Position numbers and translations under genes: made by a program
Notes under the pieces: generated by a model
Seen by the model: the letters and a program-made list of their open reading frames with translations, nothing else
Told to the model about the DNA's origin: nothing
Databases searched by the model: none
Shown here: one piece after another, positions 1 to 7,948 of the stretch
How positions within the stretch are numbered: the first letter of the stretch is position 1
How the letters are laid out: each line of letters begins with the position of its first letter
Origin: Pseudomonadota bacterium
GTDB lineage: Bacteria > Pseudomonadota > Gammaproteobacteria > Burkholderiales > JABEVD01
Reading direction: 5' to 3'
DNA length: 64,000 nucleotides
Assembly: GCA_021848825.1 (NCBI GenBank)
Contig: JAJZTQ010000003.1
Coordinates: 62,001-126,000 of the forward strand

Positions 1-920
1 GCGATTTCGAAGGCGTCCGAGACGTCGGGACTCGTCAGGCAGGCGATGCCCAGCGACATGTCTTCCAGCCTGCCTGCGGCATTGAGCCTGGGGCCCAGCA
101 TGAAGCCGAGATCGAAAGAAGTGGCCTTTTCCGGCACTCGCCTCGAGATCGCAAAAAGCGCAAGGATTCCGGGATTCGCTCGGCCTTCCCTGATGCGCCT
201 GAGTCCGTGATGGATGAGAATCCTGTTGTTGATGTCGAGCCTGACGACGTCAGCGATCGTGCCGAGCGCCACGAGGTCCAGTAGCGAAGCGAGATTCGGA
301 ACGGATGAACTCTTCTTCCTGATTTCCGCACGCAGCGCGAGCATGACGTAGAACATCACGCCGACTCCGGCAAGGTGCTTGCTCGGGAAACTGCATTCCG
401 CCTGGTTGGGATTGACGATGCAAAGCGCATCGGGAGTGGACTCACCCGGAAGGTGATGGTCGGTCACGAGAACGGGAATGCCCAGCCTTTTCGCTTCCTC
501 CACCCCTTCCACGCTCGCTATGCCGTTATCCACCGTGACGATGTAATCGGGATTTCTTGTTTTGGCGAGCCTGACGATCTCTGGGGTGAGTCCGTAGCCG
601 TATTCGAAACGATTCGGAACGATATAATCGACATTTGCCCCCATTCTGGAGAGCGCAAGCATGCCGACCGCGCATGCCGTTGCCCCGTCGGAATCGTAAT
701 CCGCGACGATCAGGATGCGCTTTTTCACGCTGATCGCTTCACACAGGATATTCGCCATTCTTTCGGCATTCTTCAGCTCCTGGAAAGGGATCAGCTTGTC
801 GAGACTGTAATCGATTTCGGAGACCGAATGGATGCCGCGGGAAGCATAGATCTTCGCCATGACAGGGTCCATTTCGCTTGCCAGGGAAAGATAGGCTGAT
901 TCGGGATAATTTCTGATCAT
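1..920 (-). CDS. recJ: Single-stranded-DNA-specific exonuclease RecJ, N-terminal part (cut by window edge)
   Basis: RecJ is the 5'-3' single-strand exonuclease of RecF-pathway recombination and mismatch repair. About 306 codons are visible; the C-terminus lies left of the window. The DHH-family motif DYDSDGA is at residues 74-80, DHHLPGE at 154-160, then the RecJ segments CIVNPNQ, LVALGTIADVV and GPRLNAAGRLEDMS. The metal ligands of the DHH phosphoesterase core are therefore present. I chose the ATG at 920, one base after the stop of the upstream gene at 922, so the two are probably cotranscribed. The N-terminus is somewhat short compared with many RecJ proteins. Confidence 0.95.
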   Translation of the reverse strand, partial: MIRNYPESAYLSLASEMDPVMAKIYASRGIHSVSEIDYSLDKLIPFQELKNAERMANILCEAISVKKRILIVADYDSDGATACAVGMLALSRMGANVDYIVPNRFEYGYGLTPEIVRLAKTRNPDYIVTVDNGIASVEGVEEAKRLGIPVLVTDHHLPGESTPDALCIVNPNQAECSFPSKHLAGVGVMFYVMLALRAEIRKKSSSVPNLASLLDLVALGTIADVVRLDINNRILIHHGLRRIREGRANPGILALFAISRRVPEKATSFDLGFMLGPRLNAAGRLEDMSLGIACLTSPDVSDAFEI

Positions 921-921
921 G

Positions 922-1905
922 TCAGTAATCCAGGACGGAGCGGCTCCTTCTCCAGAACTTGAAAAGATCGAGTTTTCCTATATCGAAATGAAGGCCTGCT
1001 TCACAGTCCGTGATGGCAAGATCGATCCCCTTCTGGACGGCGAGATGAAGGGGCGCGAACCAGTCCGATTCGAGCTTCCTCAATCTGGAATCCCATTCGT
1101 CGCCGTCCCTGTATCTGAAGGGCAGCCTCAGTTCTTCCAGGATCAGGAGATGCTCGCCTGGGTCTTCCAGCTGCGCGAGCCAGATTTCCGCATTGTCGGG
1201 CAAGGGATGGAAGGATGTTTTCGCATATCTGGCAAGGTTCCTGGCGAGAGGGTTCGAGGAAGTCATCGAGGAAAAGGGCGAACGCAGATGATCCGGAAAG
1301 ATGCCGCCGCCCCAGAACCAGACGCTGTTCAGGGGATGCATGCCTTTTTGCATTCTTTCATCGTTGACCGGATGGTCATGGAGGAGCATCTGGATTTCGT
1401 TCATGACCTGGTTCCATTTCAGGCCGTCCTTTCCTTTCGGCAGGTATTGCGCGATGTCTTTCCCGATCACGTCATACAGCGGAACAGTCTCGAGATCAGG
1501 CGAAGCCGCCAGGCGAAGCAGCCAGACATCGGGTTTTTCCATTTCGAAATGAAAACCGTCTCGCGCGAAATGGCTGTTCAGGCTTGCCAGGATCGATGCC
1601 GCTTCCGATTCGGAAATGGAAAGCAGATCGGGTCCCAGGAGGGTCAGGTGGTCGCGTCTGACCTGCAGATTGACGGGGTCCGCCCTGAGCCGGTAGCCTG
1701 AATTTTCTTCAGCGGTGAGGGGAGCGACAGGCCAGTCCCGCTGCCTGGCCACATCGAAGGCAGTCAAGATCCATTCCTCCAGGCTGCAGGCTTCGCGTTT
1801 CCTTTTTTCGCTTCTGGCGAGCAGGTTCTCGAGATGGGGAAGCGCCTCGATCCTGAAATTTGGATCGGGCCAGAACAGGTTGGGGATCGATAGATGGCAT
1901 TTCAT
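922..1905 (-). CDS. Conserved protein of the phosphoglycerate-mutase-like COG4255 type
   Basis: This 327-residue protein has no signal peptide or membrane segment. It resembles a family found beside recJ in many betaproteobacteria and often labelled as a cofactor-independent phosphoglycerate mutase relative; the segment HPLNSVWFWGGG near residue 195 is typical of that family. I see no alkaline-phosphatase-type metal site that would support real mutase activity, so the function is unknown. It directly precedes recJ with a one-base gap, and it is divergent from lolC with about 75 bp between starts. Family recognition is from memory of the motif, not from a search. Confidence 0.7.
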   Translation of the reverse strand: MKCHLSIPNLFWPDPNFRIEALPHLENLLARSEKRKREACSLEEWILTAFDVARQRDWPVAPLTAEENSGYRLRADPVNLQVRRDHLTLLGPDLLSISESEAASILASLNSHFARDGFHFEMEKPDVWLLRLAASPDLETVPLYDVIGKDIAQYLPKGKDGLKWNQVMNEIQMLLHDHPVNDERMQKGMHPLNSVWFWGGGIFPDHLRSPFSSMTSSNPLARNLARYAKTSFHPLPDNAEIWLAQLEDPGEHLLILEELRLPFRYRDGDEWDSRLRKLESDWFAPLHLAVQKGIDLAITDCEAGLHFDIGKLDLFKFWRRSRSVLDY

Positions 1906-1979
1906 GCGCCCAGTTTAATCGAAATTTGTGCCCCCATCATCCTTGTGTCAAACTTCACCTTTTTCGGAAGTCTGGCGTC

Positions 1980-3221
1980 TTGAATTACGAGCTTTTCGTG
2001 GGATTGCGCTATACGCGGGCGAAGCGGCGCAATCACTTCATTTCCTTCATCTCCATGATCTCCATGGTCGGGATCGCGCTTGGCGTCGCGGCGTTGATCG
2101 TCGTGCTTTCCGTCATGAACGGATTCCAGAAGGAGCTCCGTTCCCGCATCCTCGGGGTAGCTGCGCATGTCGAGATCACGGCGGACAACAACCTGCTTTC
2201 GAACTGGCGGAAAGTCGCATCCATCGCCGCCAAGAATCCGGAAGTCGTCGCTTCGGCCCCCTATGTCCTCGCCCAGGGCATGCTGTCCCTGGACCAGTCT
2301 GTCCAGGGCGTATTCATCAGAGGGGTACTTCCGCAAGAGGAAGACAAGGTCGCCGACATCGAAGGTCACATGAAAAAAGGCAGCCTTAACAATCTCAAGC
2401 CCGGTGAATTCGGCATCGTTCTGGGTTCCGAAGTGGCCAGATCGATAGGCGCATCGGTCGGGGACAAGGTGATCCTGATCGCGCCCCAGGGGCAGGTGAC
2501 CCCTGCAGGCATCTTGCCCAGGCTCAAGCAGTTCACCGTGGTCGGGATATTCGAGGTGGGAATGTACGAATTCGACAGCGGGCTTGCCTTCATCGACCTC
2601 GATGATGCGCAGAAGCTCTACAGGATGGGGGATGCCGTGACGGGGGTCAGGCTGAAGCTCAGGGATCTCGATCTGGCGCCCAGGGTTTCGGATCAGCTGT
2701 CACCGCAGCTTCCTCCGGAGGACATCGTGACCGACTGGACCCGGCAGCATGCGAACTTCTTCAGGGCGGTGAAGATAGAGAAGAACGTGATGTTCATCAT
2801 CCTTTTCCTGATCGTCGCAGTGGCTACATTCAATATCGTCTCGACCCTCGTCATGATGGTGACGGACAAGCAGTCGGACATTGCGATATTGCGCACCCTC
2901 GGCGCATCCCCTTCCGGCATCATGAAGATATTCGTCGTCCAGGGTGCGCTGATAGGCGTGATCGGCACCCTGCTCGGGGTATTCTTCGGCGTGCTGATCG
3001 CCGTCAACATCGATGTCATCGTTCCATTCATCGAGCATGTCTTCCACACCCATTTCCTGGCAAAGGATGTCTATTACATCTCGGAAGTGCCTTCAAGCCT
3101 GGAGAAATCGGATGTCGTCGCGATCACCCTCCTGTCATTGAGCCTGAGCTTCCTGGCCACGCTCTATCCGAGCTACCGGGCTTCCCGCGTGAATCCTGCT
3201 GAGGCGCTGCGCTATGAGTGA
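1980..3221 (+). CDS. lolC: Lipoprotein-releasing system permease LolC/LolE
   Basis: Inner-membrane permease of the LolCDE complex, which extracts mature outer-membrane lipoproteins and hands them to LolA. The 413-residue product begins [19 protein letters not shown], typical of LolC/E, followed by a first membrane helix near residues 20-45, a large periplasmic domain, and three C-terminal helices of FtsX type ending [19 protein letters not shown] chose a TTG start at 1980 because the homologous N-terminus begins there and GGAAG lies about ten bases upstream. It overlaps lolD by 8 bp. Only one permease gene is present, so the complex may be a homodimer of this permease with LolD. Confidence 0.92.
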   Translation: MNYELFVGLRYTRAKRRNHFISFISMISMVGIALGVAALIVVLSVMNGFQKELRSRILGVAAHVEITADNNLLSNWRKVASIAAKNPEVVASAPYVLAQGMLSLDQSVQGVFIRGVLPQEEDKVADIEGHMKKGSLNNLKPGEFGIVLGSEVARSIGASVGDKVILIAPQGQVTPAGILPRLKQFTVVGIFEVGMYEFDSGLAFIDLDDAQKLYRMGDAVTGVRLKLRDLDLAPRVSDQLSPQLPPEDIVTDWTRQHANFFRAVKIEKNVMFIILFLIVAVATFNIVSTLVMMVTDKQSDIAILRTLGASPSGIMKIFVVQGALIGVIGTLLGVFFGVLIAVNIDVIVPFIEHVFHTHFLAKDVYYISEVPSSLEKSDVVAITLLSLSLSFLATLYPSYRASRVNPAEALRYE

Positions 3222-3885
3222 AGTGATTTCCTGCCGCAACCTGAAGAAGATCTTCATGCAGGGAAAGACCGAAGTGCCGGTTCTGCTCGGCATCGATCTC
3301 GACATCATGCCCGGAGAGAGCGTTGCGATCATAGGCGCATCGGGTTCTGGAAAAAGCACGCTGCTTCATCTTCTTGGCGGACTCGATTCCCCGACCTCGG
3401 GCGAGATCAGGATCATGGGAAGGAACATCGAGAAGGTCAATGAGTCGGAAAGAGGGGATATCAGGAACAGGTCATTGGGATTCGTCTACCAGTTCCATCA
3501 TCTTCTTCCCGAATTCACGGCGATAGAGAACGTTTCCATGCCGCTCTACATCAGAAGGATGGGGAAAAATGAGGCCATGGAGCGGGCTGCCGAGATGCTC
3601 GGAAAGGTGGGCCTTGCAAAAAGACTGGAGCACAAGCCCGGAGAACTGTCGGGAGGGGAGAGGAGCAGGGCGGCACTCGCACGCGCGCTGGTGACGAATC
3701 CTGCCGCCGTGCTGGCAGATGAACCGACCGGGAATCTGGATCGGCATACTGCCGAGTCGATGTTCGAGCTGATGCTCGAGCTCAACAGGAGCATGAACAC
3801 CAGCCTCGTGATCGTGACGCACGACGAGAGTCTCGCCAGACGAACCCGGCGCGTGCTGAAGCTCGTCGACGGAAAGCTCGCCTAG
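3214..3885 (+). CDS. lolD: Lipoprotein-releasing system ATP-binding protein LolD
   Basis: Cytoplasmic ATPase that drives LolC/E-dependent lipoprotein release. The 223-residue protein has Walker [10 protein letters not shown] at residues 41-49, a Q-loop in [11 protein letters not shown], the signature LSGGERSR, Walker [13 protein letters not shown] and the switch histidine in VTHD. The signature reads ERSR where LSGGERQR is usual, a conservative change. Length matches the LolD/MacB-type family. Its start overlaps the lolC stop by 8 bp, and its stop overlaps the convergent glycosylase gene by 4 bp. Confidence 0.95.
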   Translation: MSEVISCRNLKKIFMQGKTEVPVLLGIDLDIMPGESVAIIGASGSGKSTLLHLLGGLDSPTSGEIRIMGRNIEKVNESERGDIRNRSLGFVYQFHHLLPEFTAIENVSMPLYIRRMGKNEAMERAAEMLGKVGLAKRLEHKPGELSGGERSRAALARALVTNPAAVLADEPTGNLDRHTAESMFELMLELNRSMNTSLVIVTHDESLARRTRRVLKLVDGKLA

Positions 3886-4487
3886 TATTCGACAGGGACG
3901 GGATCGAGGCTGCGCCAGAGATACCATGTCGCGACGGACCGCCATGGCTTCCAAGGTTCGGCAAGCGCGAGCATTTGTCGCCTGTCGAGCGTGTTGCCCC
4001 CGTTGTAGTGGAGACGGATGGCGCGCTGCAATCCGAGATCATCGAGCGGCAAAATGTCTGGTCTGAGCGCCTGGAAAATCAGGAACATCTCCGCTGTCCA
4101 TCTGCCTACCCCCCTTATTTTCGTCAATGCGGAGATGACCGCTTCGTCTTCCATTCCCTCGAGCCCATCCAGCCTGCGCTCCGAAAAATGGATGGCGAGA
4201 TCCATCAGATATTCGACCTTCCTTCCCGAGAGGCCGCAATTTCCGAGTTCTGGACATGAAAGGATGCTTTCGGGGCTGACATTCCCCGCCGCGCTTATCA
4301 GCCTTTCCCACGCCGAATCGGCAGCCTTGACCGATATCTGCTGACCCACGATCGATCTGGCGAGCGTGGAGAAGGGATCCGCCCTTCGAACGAGGCCTAT
4401 TCCAGGATATTGTCCGATCAGGGCGGAAAGCACACTGTCCCTCTCCGAGAGCGCCTTTTTCGCTTCTTCCCAGTATGAAGGGATCAT
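3882..4487 (-). CDS. alkA: DNA-3-methyladenine glycosylase II (AlkA/HhH-GPD family)
   Basis: Base-excision repair glycosylase that removes 3-methyladenine and other alkylated bases. The 201-residue protein carries the helix-hairpin-helix segment [13 protein letters not shown] near residue 125 and the catalytic aspartate in LPLDDLGLQ about 20 residues later. [12 protein letters not shown] near residue 46 is also characteristic. It lacks the N-terminal domain of E. coli AlkA and matches the short bacterial MAG/Mag1 form. GGAGAA precedes the ATG at 4487. The gene is convergent with lolD. Confidence 0.88.
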   Translation of the reverse strand: MIPSYWEEAKKALSERDSVLSALIGQYPGIGLVRRADPFSTLARSIVGQQISVKAADSAWERLISAAGNVSPESILSCPELGNCGLSGRKVEYLMDLAIHFSERRLDGLEGMEDEAVISALTKIRGVGRWTAEMFLIFQALRPDILPLDDLGLQRAIRLHYNGGNTLDRRQMLALAEPWKPWRSVATWYLWRSLDPVPVEY

Positions 4488-4522
4488 TTCTTCTCCAATC
4501 CGAAATGAAATAGAATTGGCTG

Positions 4523-5671
4523 ATGTTCAAAAACTTGTCAAGTCTTCCAGGGACGGTATGGCTTCTGGGAACGGTGAGCTTCTTCAACGATTCTGCATCC
4601 GAACTCGTCTATGCCGTCCTTCCCCTTTATATCGCCTCGATGGCGGGTCCCGGTGCGCTCGGGATCATCGAAGGGGTGGCGGAAGCGGCTGGCAGCCTCT
4701 TCAAGCTTTTTTCCGGCATCCTCTCGGACAGGATGGGTTCAGGGAAAGGGCTGGTCGTCGCCGGATACGGGATCGCGTCCGTGGCGAAACCGATGATGGC
4801 GCTGGCTGCTTCATGGCCCTTCATCCTGGTGCTCAGGTTTCTCGACAGGCTGGGGAAAGGGCTCAGGACTTCGCCCAGGGATGCGATGCTTGCATCCAGC
4901 GTGGAAAAGGAAAAGAGGGGGCTCGCCTTCGGTTTTCACAGGAGCATGGACAATGCGGGCGCCGTGATCGGTCCGCTCGCCGCGTCATTTCTTCTCGCGA
5001 GAAACATGACTTTGAGACAGGTCATTCTTTTTTCAGGCCTCTTGGGGATCATTGTCGTCATGCTTGCGCTATTCCTGAAGGAGCCGAAAAGGATGCCGGT
5101 CGCGCGCCAGGAATTCTCATGGAAGCTGGAAGGTTTCCCAAGCGCATTTCGGCGATACCTTGTGGTGCTGTCCATCTTCACGCTGGGCAATTCTTCGAAC
5201 ATGTTTCTGCTGTTCCGGGCGAAGGAGCTTGGACTCCAGGATTATCAGGTGCCGCTCTTGTGGGCGCTGATGTCCTTTTCGGCGATGCTCTTCTCCACCC
5301 CATTGTCAGCCCTTTCCGACAGAATAGGGCGCTCGACTTTGATCATATCCGGCTGGATCATTTACGGGCTTTTCTATCTGCTGATGGGGTTCGACGGGAG
5401 TACGTCTCTGCTATGGCCTCTTTTCGCATTCTACGGGCTTTTCATGGCTGCAACCGAAGGGGCGGAAAAGGCCTATGTGGCCGACTTTTCAGGGCCGGAA
5501 ATGCTGGGCGCGGCTTACGGTTGGTTCAATCTCGTCACGGGTTTCATGCTGCTTCCGGCGTCCATCCTTTTCGGAAGCATCTGGAAGTTCACCGGGTATG
5601 GGGCGGCTTTTGCATTTGCAGCATGCTGCTCCCTTCTCGCATCATTCCTGCTGAAATTCTGGGTGAAATGA
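4523..5671 (+). CDS. MFS transporter
   Basis: A 382-residue integral membrane protein with about twelve hydrophobic helices. The loop after helix 2 reads GILSDRMGSGKG, a variant of the major-facilitator motif, and the RLGKGLRTSPRDAML segment at about 110-125 is typical of a bacterial MFS subgroup of unknown substrate. The second half repeats the pattern with SALSDRIGRS. It is divergent from alkA with 35 bp between starts and convergent with a small lipoprotein gene. Substrate cannot be read from the sequence. The Shine-Dalgarno sequence is weak. Confidence 0.85.
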   Translation: MFKNLSSLPGTVWLLGTVSFFNDSASELVYAVLPLYIASMAGPGALGIIEGVAEAAGSLFKLFSGILSDRMGSGKGLVVAGYGIASVAKPMMALAASWPFILVLRFLDRLGKGLRTSPRDAMLASSVEKEKRGLAFGFHRSMDNAGAVIGPLAASFLLARNMTLRQVILFSGLLGIIVVMLALFLKEPKRMPVARQEFSWKLEGFPSAFRRYLVVLSIFTLGNSSNMFLLFRAKELGLQDYQVPLLWALMSFSAMLFSTPLSALSDRIGRSTLIISGWIIYGLFYLLMGFDGSTSLLWPLFAFYGLFMAATEGAEKAYVADFSGPEMLGAAYGWFNLVTGFMLLPASILFGSIWKFTGYGAAFAFAACCSLLASFLLKFWVK

Positions 5672-5678
5672 ACCGCGG

Positions 5679-5849
5679 TTACTTCAGGATGCAGTACTTC
5701 GCGTAGTTGCCTGCCTCATTGAGGGTCCAGTCGCCCTTGGGCTTTGCCTCGAGGTTGGCGCACCATTTTTTGCTGCCTATCTTGGGCGCGCAGCCCGCCA
5801 GCGAAAGCAGGACTACGGTAGAAAGCAGGGCGAGCGTCGCTCTTTTCAT
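5679..5849 (-). CDS. Small DUF3012 lipoprotein
   Basis: A 56-residue protein with an N-terminal signal and lipobox LAGC at residues 17-20, so the mature part is a lipid-anchored peptide of about 37 residues. The mature part has WCANLEAKPKGDWT and ends in NYAKYCILK, matching DUF3012 proteins. Function is unknown. Two ATGs are possible, at 5855 and 5849; I prefer 5849 because AGGGGA sits at proper spacing before it. It is convergent with the MFS gene with a 7-bp gap. Confidence 0.8.
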   Translation of the reverse strand: MKRATLALLSTVVLLSLAGCAPKIGSKKWCANLEAKPKGDWTLNEAGNYAKYCILK

Positions 5850-5954
5850 GTCCATTTCCCCTTTTTTCGAATGCCGGAATTATATCAGCATCCGACAGGC
5901 TGCGTTCTTGAAAAGTCGTCAAGGATACACAGCCATGCCGGTGGCGCGTTGTGG

Positions 5955-6284
5955 TCAGCTTGACTCGACAGGAAGGTCATTTTCACGCCAGTGCCGTTTC
6001 CCTTCCACGTATTCGTGGGTATTCGTGTAGCCCATCTGGCGCAGCGTGTCTGCCGCGATTTTCGAATTCCGGCATTCCGTGCTCGCGCAATATACAACGA
6101 TGAACGCATTTCTGTCCGGAAGCATCTCCGGCGCCCTCGAGTACACTTCGTCATGTGGGATATTCACTGCCCCGGGCAGATGCCAGTCTTCGAAATACGG
6201 TTTCGGCAGCGCTTCCACCAGGACCATCTGCTCGCCGCTTTCCAGTCTGGCCCTGATCTCTTCACGTGAAATCGTCTTGATCAT
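5955..6284 (-). CDS. Single-domain rhodanese
   Basis: A 109-residue cytoplasmic rhodanese-fold protein, likely a sulfurtransferase or sulfane-sulfur carrier. The active-site loop is C66-ASTEC-R72, the CX5R form with the catalytic cysteine at residue 66 and a second cysteine at 71. HLPGAVNIPHDEV at 35-47 is the usual rhodanese signature. AAGGAG lies 8 bases before the ATG at 6284. It is divergent from a MarR-type regulator, and two identical palindromes sit between the two genes, so it is probably that regulator's target. Confidence 0.88.
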   Translation of the reverse strand: MIKTISREEIRARLESGEQMVLVEALPKPYFEDWHLPGAVNIPHDEVYSRAPEMLPDRNAFIVVYCASTECRNSKIAADTLRQMGYTNTHEYVEGKRHWRENDLPVESS

Positions 6285-6304
6285 TTCACACTCCTTTCCA
6301 ATTA

Positions 6305-6354
6305 GTTGCAAATGCAACAAGATAAGCTTACCCGATGAGGGTTGCATTTGCAAC
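6305..6354. promoter_or_regulatory. Twin palindromic operators between rhodanese and MarR genes
   Basis: The palindrome GTTGCA-N2-TGCAAC occurs twice, at 6305-6318 and 6341-6354, with centres 36 bp apart. The two central bases are AA in one and TT in the other, so the sites are exact inverses. They fill the divergent promoter region between the starts at 6284 and 6377. Size and symmetry fit a dimeric MarR-family protein, presumably the adjacent one. Confidence 0.75.
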
Positions 6355-6376
6355 CATATGGTGTTACGATGCGCTC

Positions 6377-6820
6377 ATGACCCTACAGCCTAGCGAAGAA
6401 ACGATACAAGCCTGGATACAGCTTCACAAATCGCAGCGCATGCTTCTGGAAAGGGTCGAGCTCGCGCTTAAGAAGAATGGTTTGCCGCCTCTCGACTGGT
6501 ACGATGTGTTGCTGGAACTCAGCCGCGATACGGATTCCGGGTTGCGCCAATATGAAATCGGGCAACGCATGCTGCTGAGCAAGCATAATCTCTCCCGTCT
6601 GATCGACAGGCTGGAGAAGAATCGGCTGGTCCGCCGCGATGCCTGTGCGGAGGATGGACGCGGCAACCGGATCAGGATTGCCGAGGAGGGGAAGGCGCTG
6701 CTGGGGAAGGCGTGGCCCGTCTATCGCAAGGCGCTTCAGGACAATTTCGGCGAAAAGCTGACGCCGGCTGAAATGATCGAGCTCGCGCGCCTCCTGGGCA
6801 AGGTGAGCAAGCGATCCTGA
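6377..6820 (+). CDS. MarR-family transcriptional regulator
   Basis: A 147-residue winged-helix regulator. The DNA-binding part includes RQYEIGQRMLLSKHNLSRLIDRLEKNRLVRRDACAEDGRGNRI, which is the MarR recognition helix plus wing, at about residues 55-97. The flanking helices form the usual dimer interface. It probably represses itself and the divergent rhodanese through the twin palindromes just upstream. Ligand is unknown; a sulfur or redox signal is an inference from the rhodanese partner. I saw no strong Shine-Dalgarno, and I place the start at the ATG that aligns with family length. Confidence 0.85.
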   Translation: MTLQPSEETIQAWIQLHKSQRMLLERVELALKKNGLPPLDWYDVLLELSRDTDSGLRQYEIGQRMLLSKHNLSRLIDRLEKNRLVRRDACAEDGRGNRIRIAEEGKALLGKAWPVYRKALQDNFGEKLTPAEMIELARLLGKVSKRS

Positions 6821-6910
6821 CCGTCCTCAACGCTGAAATGAGGGGGAGTGGCGCGTTAGGAAGCGTTCCTTGTCGCCGACCGAAGCCGGCGGCACGAAAT
6901 TCAGGGTAAA

Positions 6911-6936
6911 AAAAGCCGCCTCGAAGGCGGCTTTTT
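6911..6936. terminator. Bidirectional rho-independent terminator
   Basis: The stem AGCCGCC / GGCGGCT (6914-6920 and 6926-6932) has a 5-nt loop, with A-rich sequence before it and a T run after it. It can end the regulator transcript on the plus strand and the sulfur-oxidation transcript on the minus strand. Confidence 0.85.
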
Positions 6937-6953
6937 GACGAGGTTTGACGCCT

Positions 6954-7376
6954 TTACTCCGGCTTTCCGCCCATGTCGATGGGTTTTCCCTGCGAAAGGG
7001 ATGTGATGTAGGCTGCGATATTGGTGAGCTTTTCGTTTCCAGCTTCAGGAGGCGTTCCCTGAAGCGCATTCTTCACGCAGGCGCGGATCTGGTCTTCAAG
7101 CGTCACGACCTTCTTCGCCTTCGGGTTGAATCGGGGAAATATCGCTGCAGCATTGGAAAGGCTGGGAATGGCTTTTCCGTTCGGCAGCTTGCCTGGACCG
7201 ACCCCGTCGTTGCTGTGGCAGGCATCGCATGTCTTGCCCTTGCCGCCGAATGTCTCGTGGGAAAAGGCCTGCTTTCCGTCCTGGATTGCGCTCTGCAGCG
7301 GGTCGCCGGCATGCGCCGAGAGACTGGCCGAAAGCAGAACGGCTGAAAACAATGCAGCTTTCTTCGAAAATTTCAT
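6954..7376 (-). CDS. Secreted monohaem cytochrome c with SoxA-like C-terminal half
   Basis: A 140-residue protein with a signal peptide ending SAHA at about residue 23 and one haem site, CDACH. It sits last in the sox locus, where one might expect SoxX. Its C-terminal half does not read like SoxX. It follows the SoxA pattern: haem site, a [FY]P-x-F segment, LEDQIRAC 45 residues after the haem (41 in this locus's SoxA), then NIAAYITSLSQGKP matching FMTYMSNGLP. The cysteine of IRAC aligns with the catalytic cysteine of SoxA. Likely role: electron or sulfur handling in periplasmic thiosulfate oxidation. AGGAG precedes the start. Confidence 0.7.
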   Translation of the reverse strand: MKFSKKAALFSAVLLSASLSAHAGDPLQSAIQDGKQAFSHETFGGKGKTCDACHSNDGVGPGKLPNGKAIPSLSNAAAIFPRFNPKAKKVVTLEDQIRACVKNALQGTPPEAGNEKLTNIAAYITSLSQGKPIDMGGKPE

Positions 7377-7400
7377 CTGGTTCTCCTCGTTGGTTGTTTT

Positions 7401-7928
7401 TTAGGGTGTGATCAAAATATAGCCTGATTTTTCGAAATCCACGACTGCGCCTATGCCGGATACGACTCGCCGAGCGAAGGGAAGAAGGTCTTCGGGCGTG
7501 TACCCCTTGAGCTTCATCGCAACCGAGCATTCGTACATCTTCACGCCGGCCTGCTTCATCGCCATCAGCAATTTCCTGTTGGGATTGCCCTTGGGATGGG
7601 AACCCTTCACCTTCGCATCGTAGGCATCGTCGGTCAGGAGGAACTGAGCGCCGTCCGCCCTGAAGACCATCACGATATCATAGTCCTTTCCAGGCTTCAT
7701 TCCCAGCGCGGCATATTGATCGACCAGATTCTTCGTTCCGAATATCTGCTTGGATATGCCATTTCTCTGGATGACGTCGTCATGGTTGACCTGCACCACC
7801 ACCTTGAGACCGGTCTGGTTGACGATCTGAAGCGGAGGCTCCGTATTCAGAGCCGCATCGTCAGCAAAGGCGGTGGTTATTCCGAAAAGAGCAAGTGCAA
7901 GGCATAGCTCCGTCATCCATTTCTTCAT
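7401..7928 (-). CDS. Secreted DsrE/DsrF-like protein (second in sox locus)
   Basis: A 175-residue protein with a signal peptide cleaved near residue 22 and one DsrE-like domain. Family hallmarks are the first strand LKVVVQVNHDD, a middle YDIVMVFRADGAQFL, then AGVKMYECSVAMK with the single mature-part cysteine, and VVDFEKSGYILI at the end. DsrE-fold proteins bind sulfane sulfur on such a cysteine, so a periplasmic sulfur carrier or sulfur-binding role is inferred. AGGAG precedes the ATG. It lies between a porin and a cytochrome, all on the minus strand with about 20-bp gaps. Confidence 0.8.
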   Translation of the reverse strand: MKKWMTELCLALALFGITTAFADDAALNTEPPLQIVNQTGLKVVVQVNHDDVIQRNGISKQIFGTKNLVDQYAALGMKPGKDYDIVMVFRADGAQFLLTDDAYDAKVKGSHPKGNPNRKLLMAMKQAGVKMYECSVAMKLKGYTPEDLLPFARRVVSGIGAVVDFEKSGYILITP

Positions 7929-7948
7929 GTTTTCTCCTCAGGTTGGTG

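Noticed and set aside
375-1701. Plus-strand reading frames opposite recJ and the gene before it
   Set aside because: They are long because of GC-rich codon use on the other strand; the minus-strand frames have clear RecJ motifs and tight gene spacing.
922-1905. Functional phosphoglycerate mutase
   Set aside because: The family name is often carried over in databases, but no metal-binding pattern of the independent mutase is visible, so only a conserved protein is claimed.
4366-5706. 446-codon plus-strand frame over the MFS gene
   Set aside because: It is rich in Arg, Gly and His with no membrane helices; the overlapping 382-codon frame has a clear transporter pattern.
6954-7376. Annotation as SoxX
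   Set aside because: Position and size would suit, but the sequence after the haem follows SoxA (IRxC and the YITSLSQGKP-type tail), and the features I expect of SoxX are not visible.
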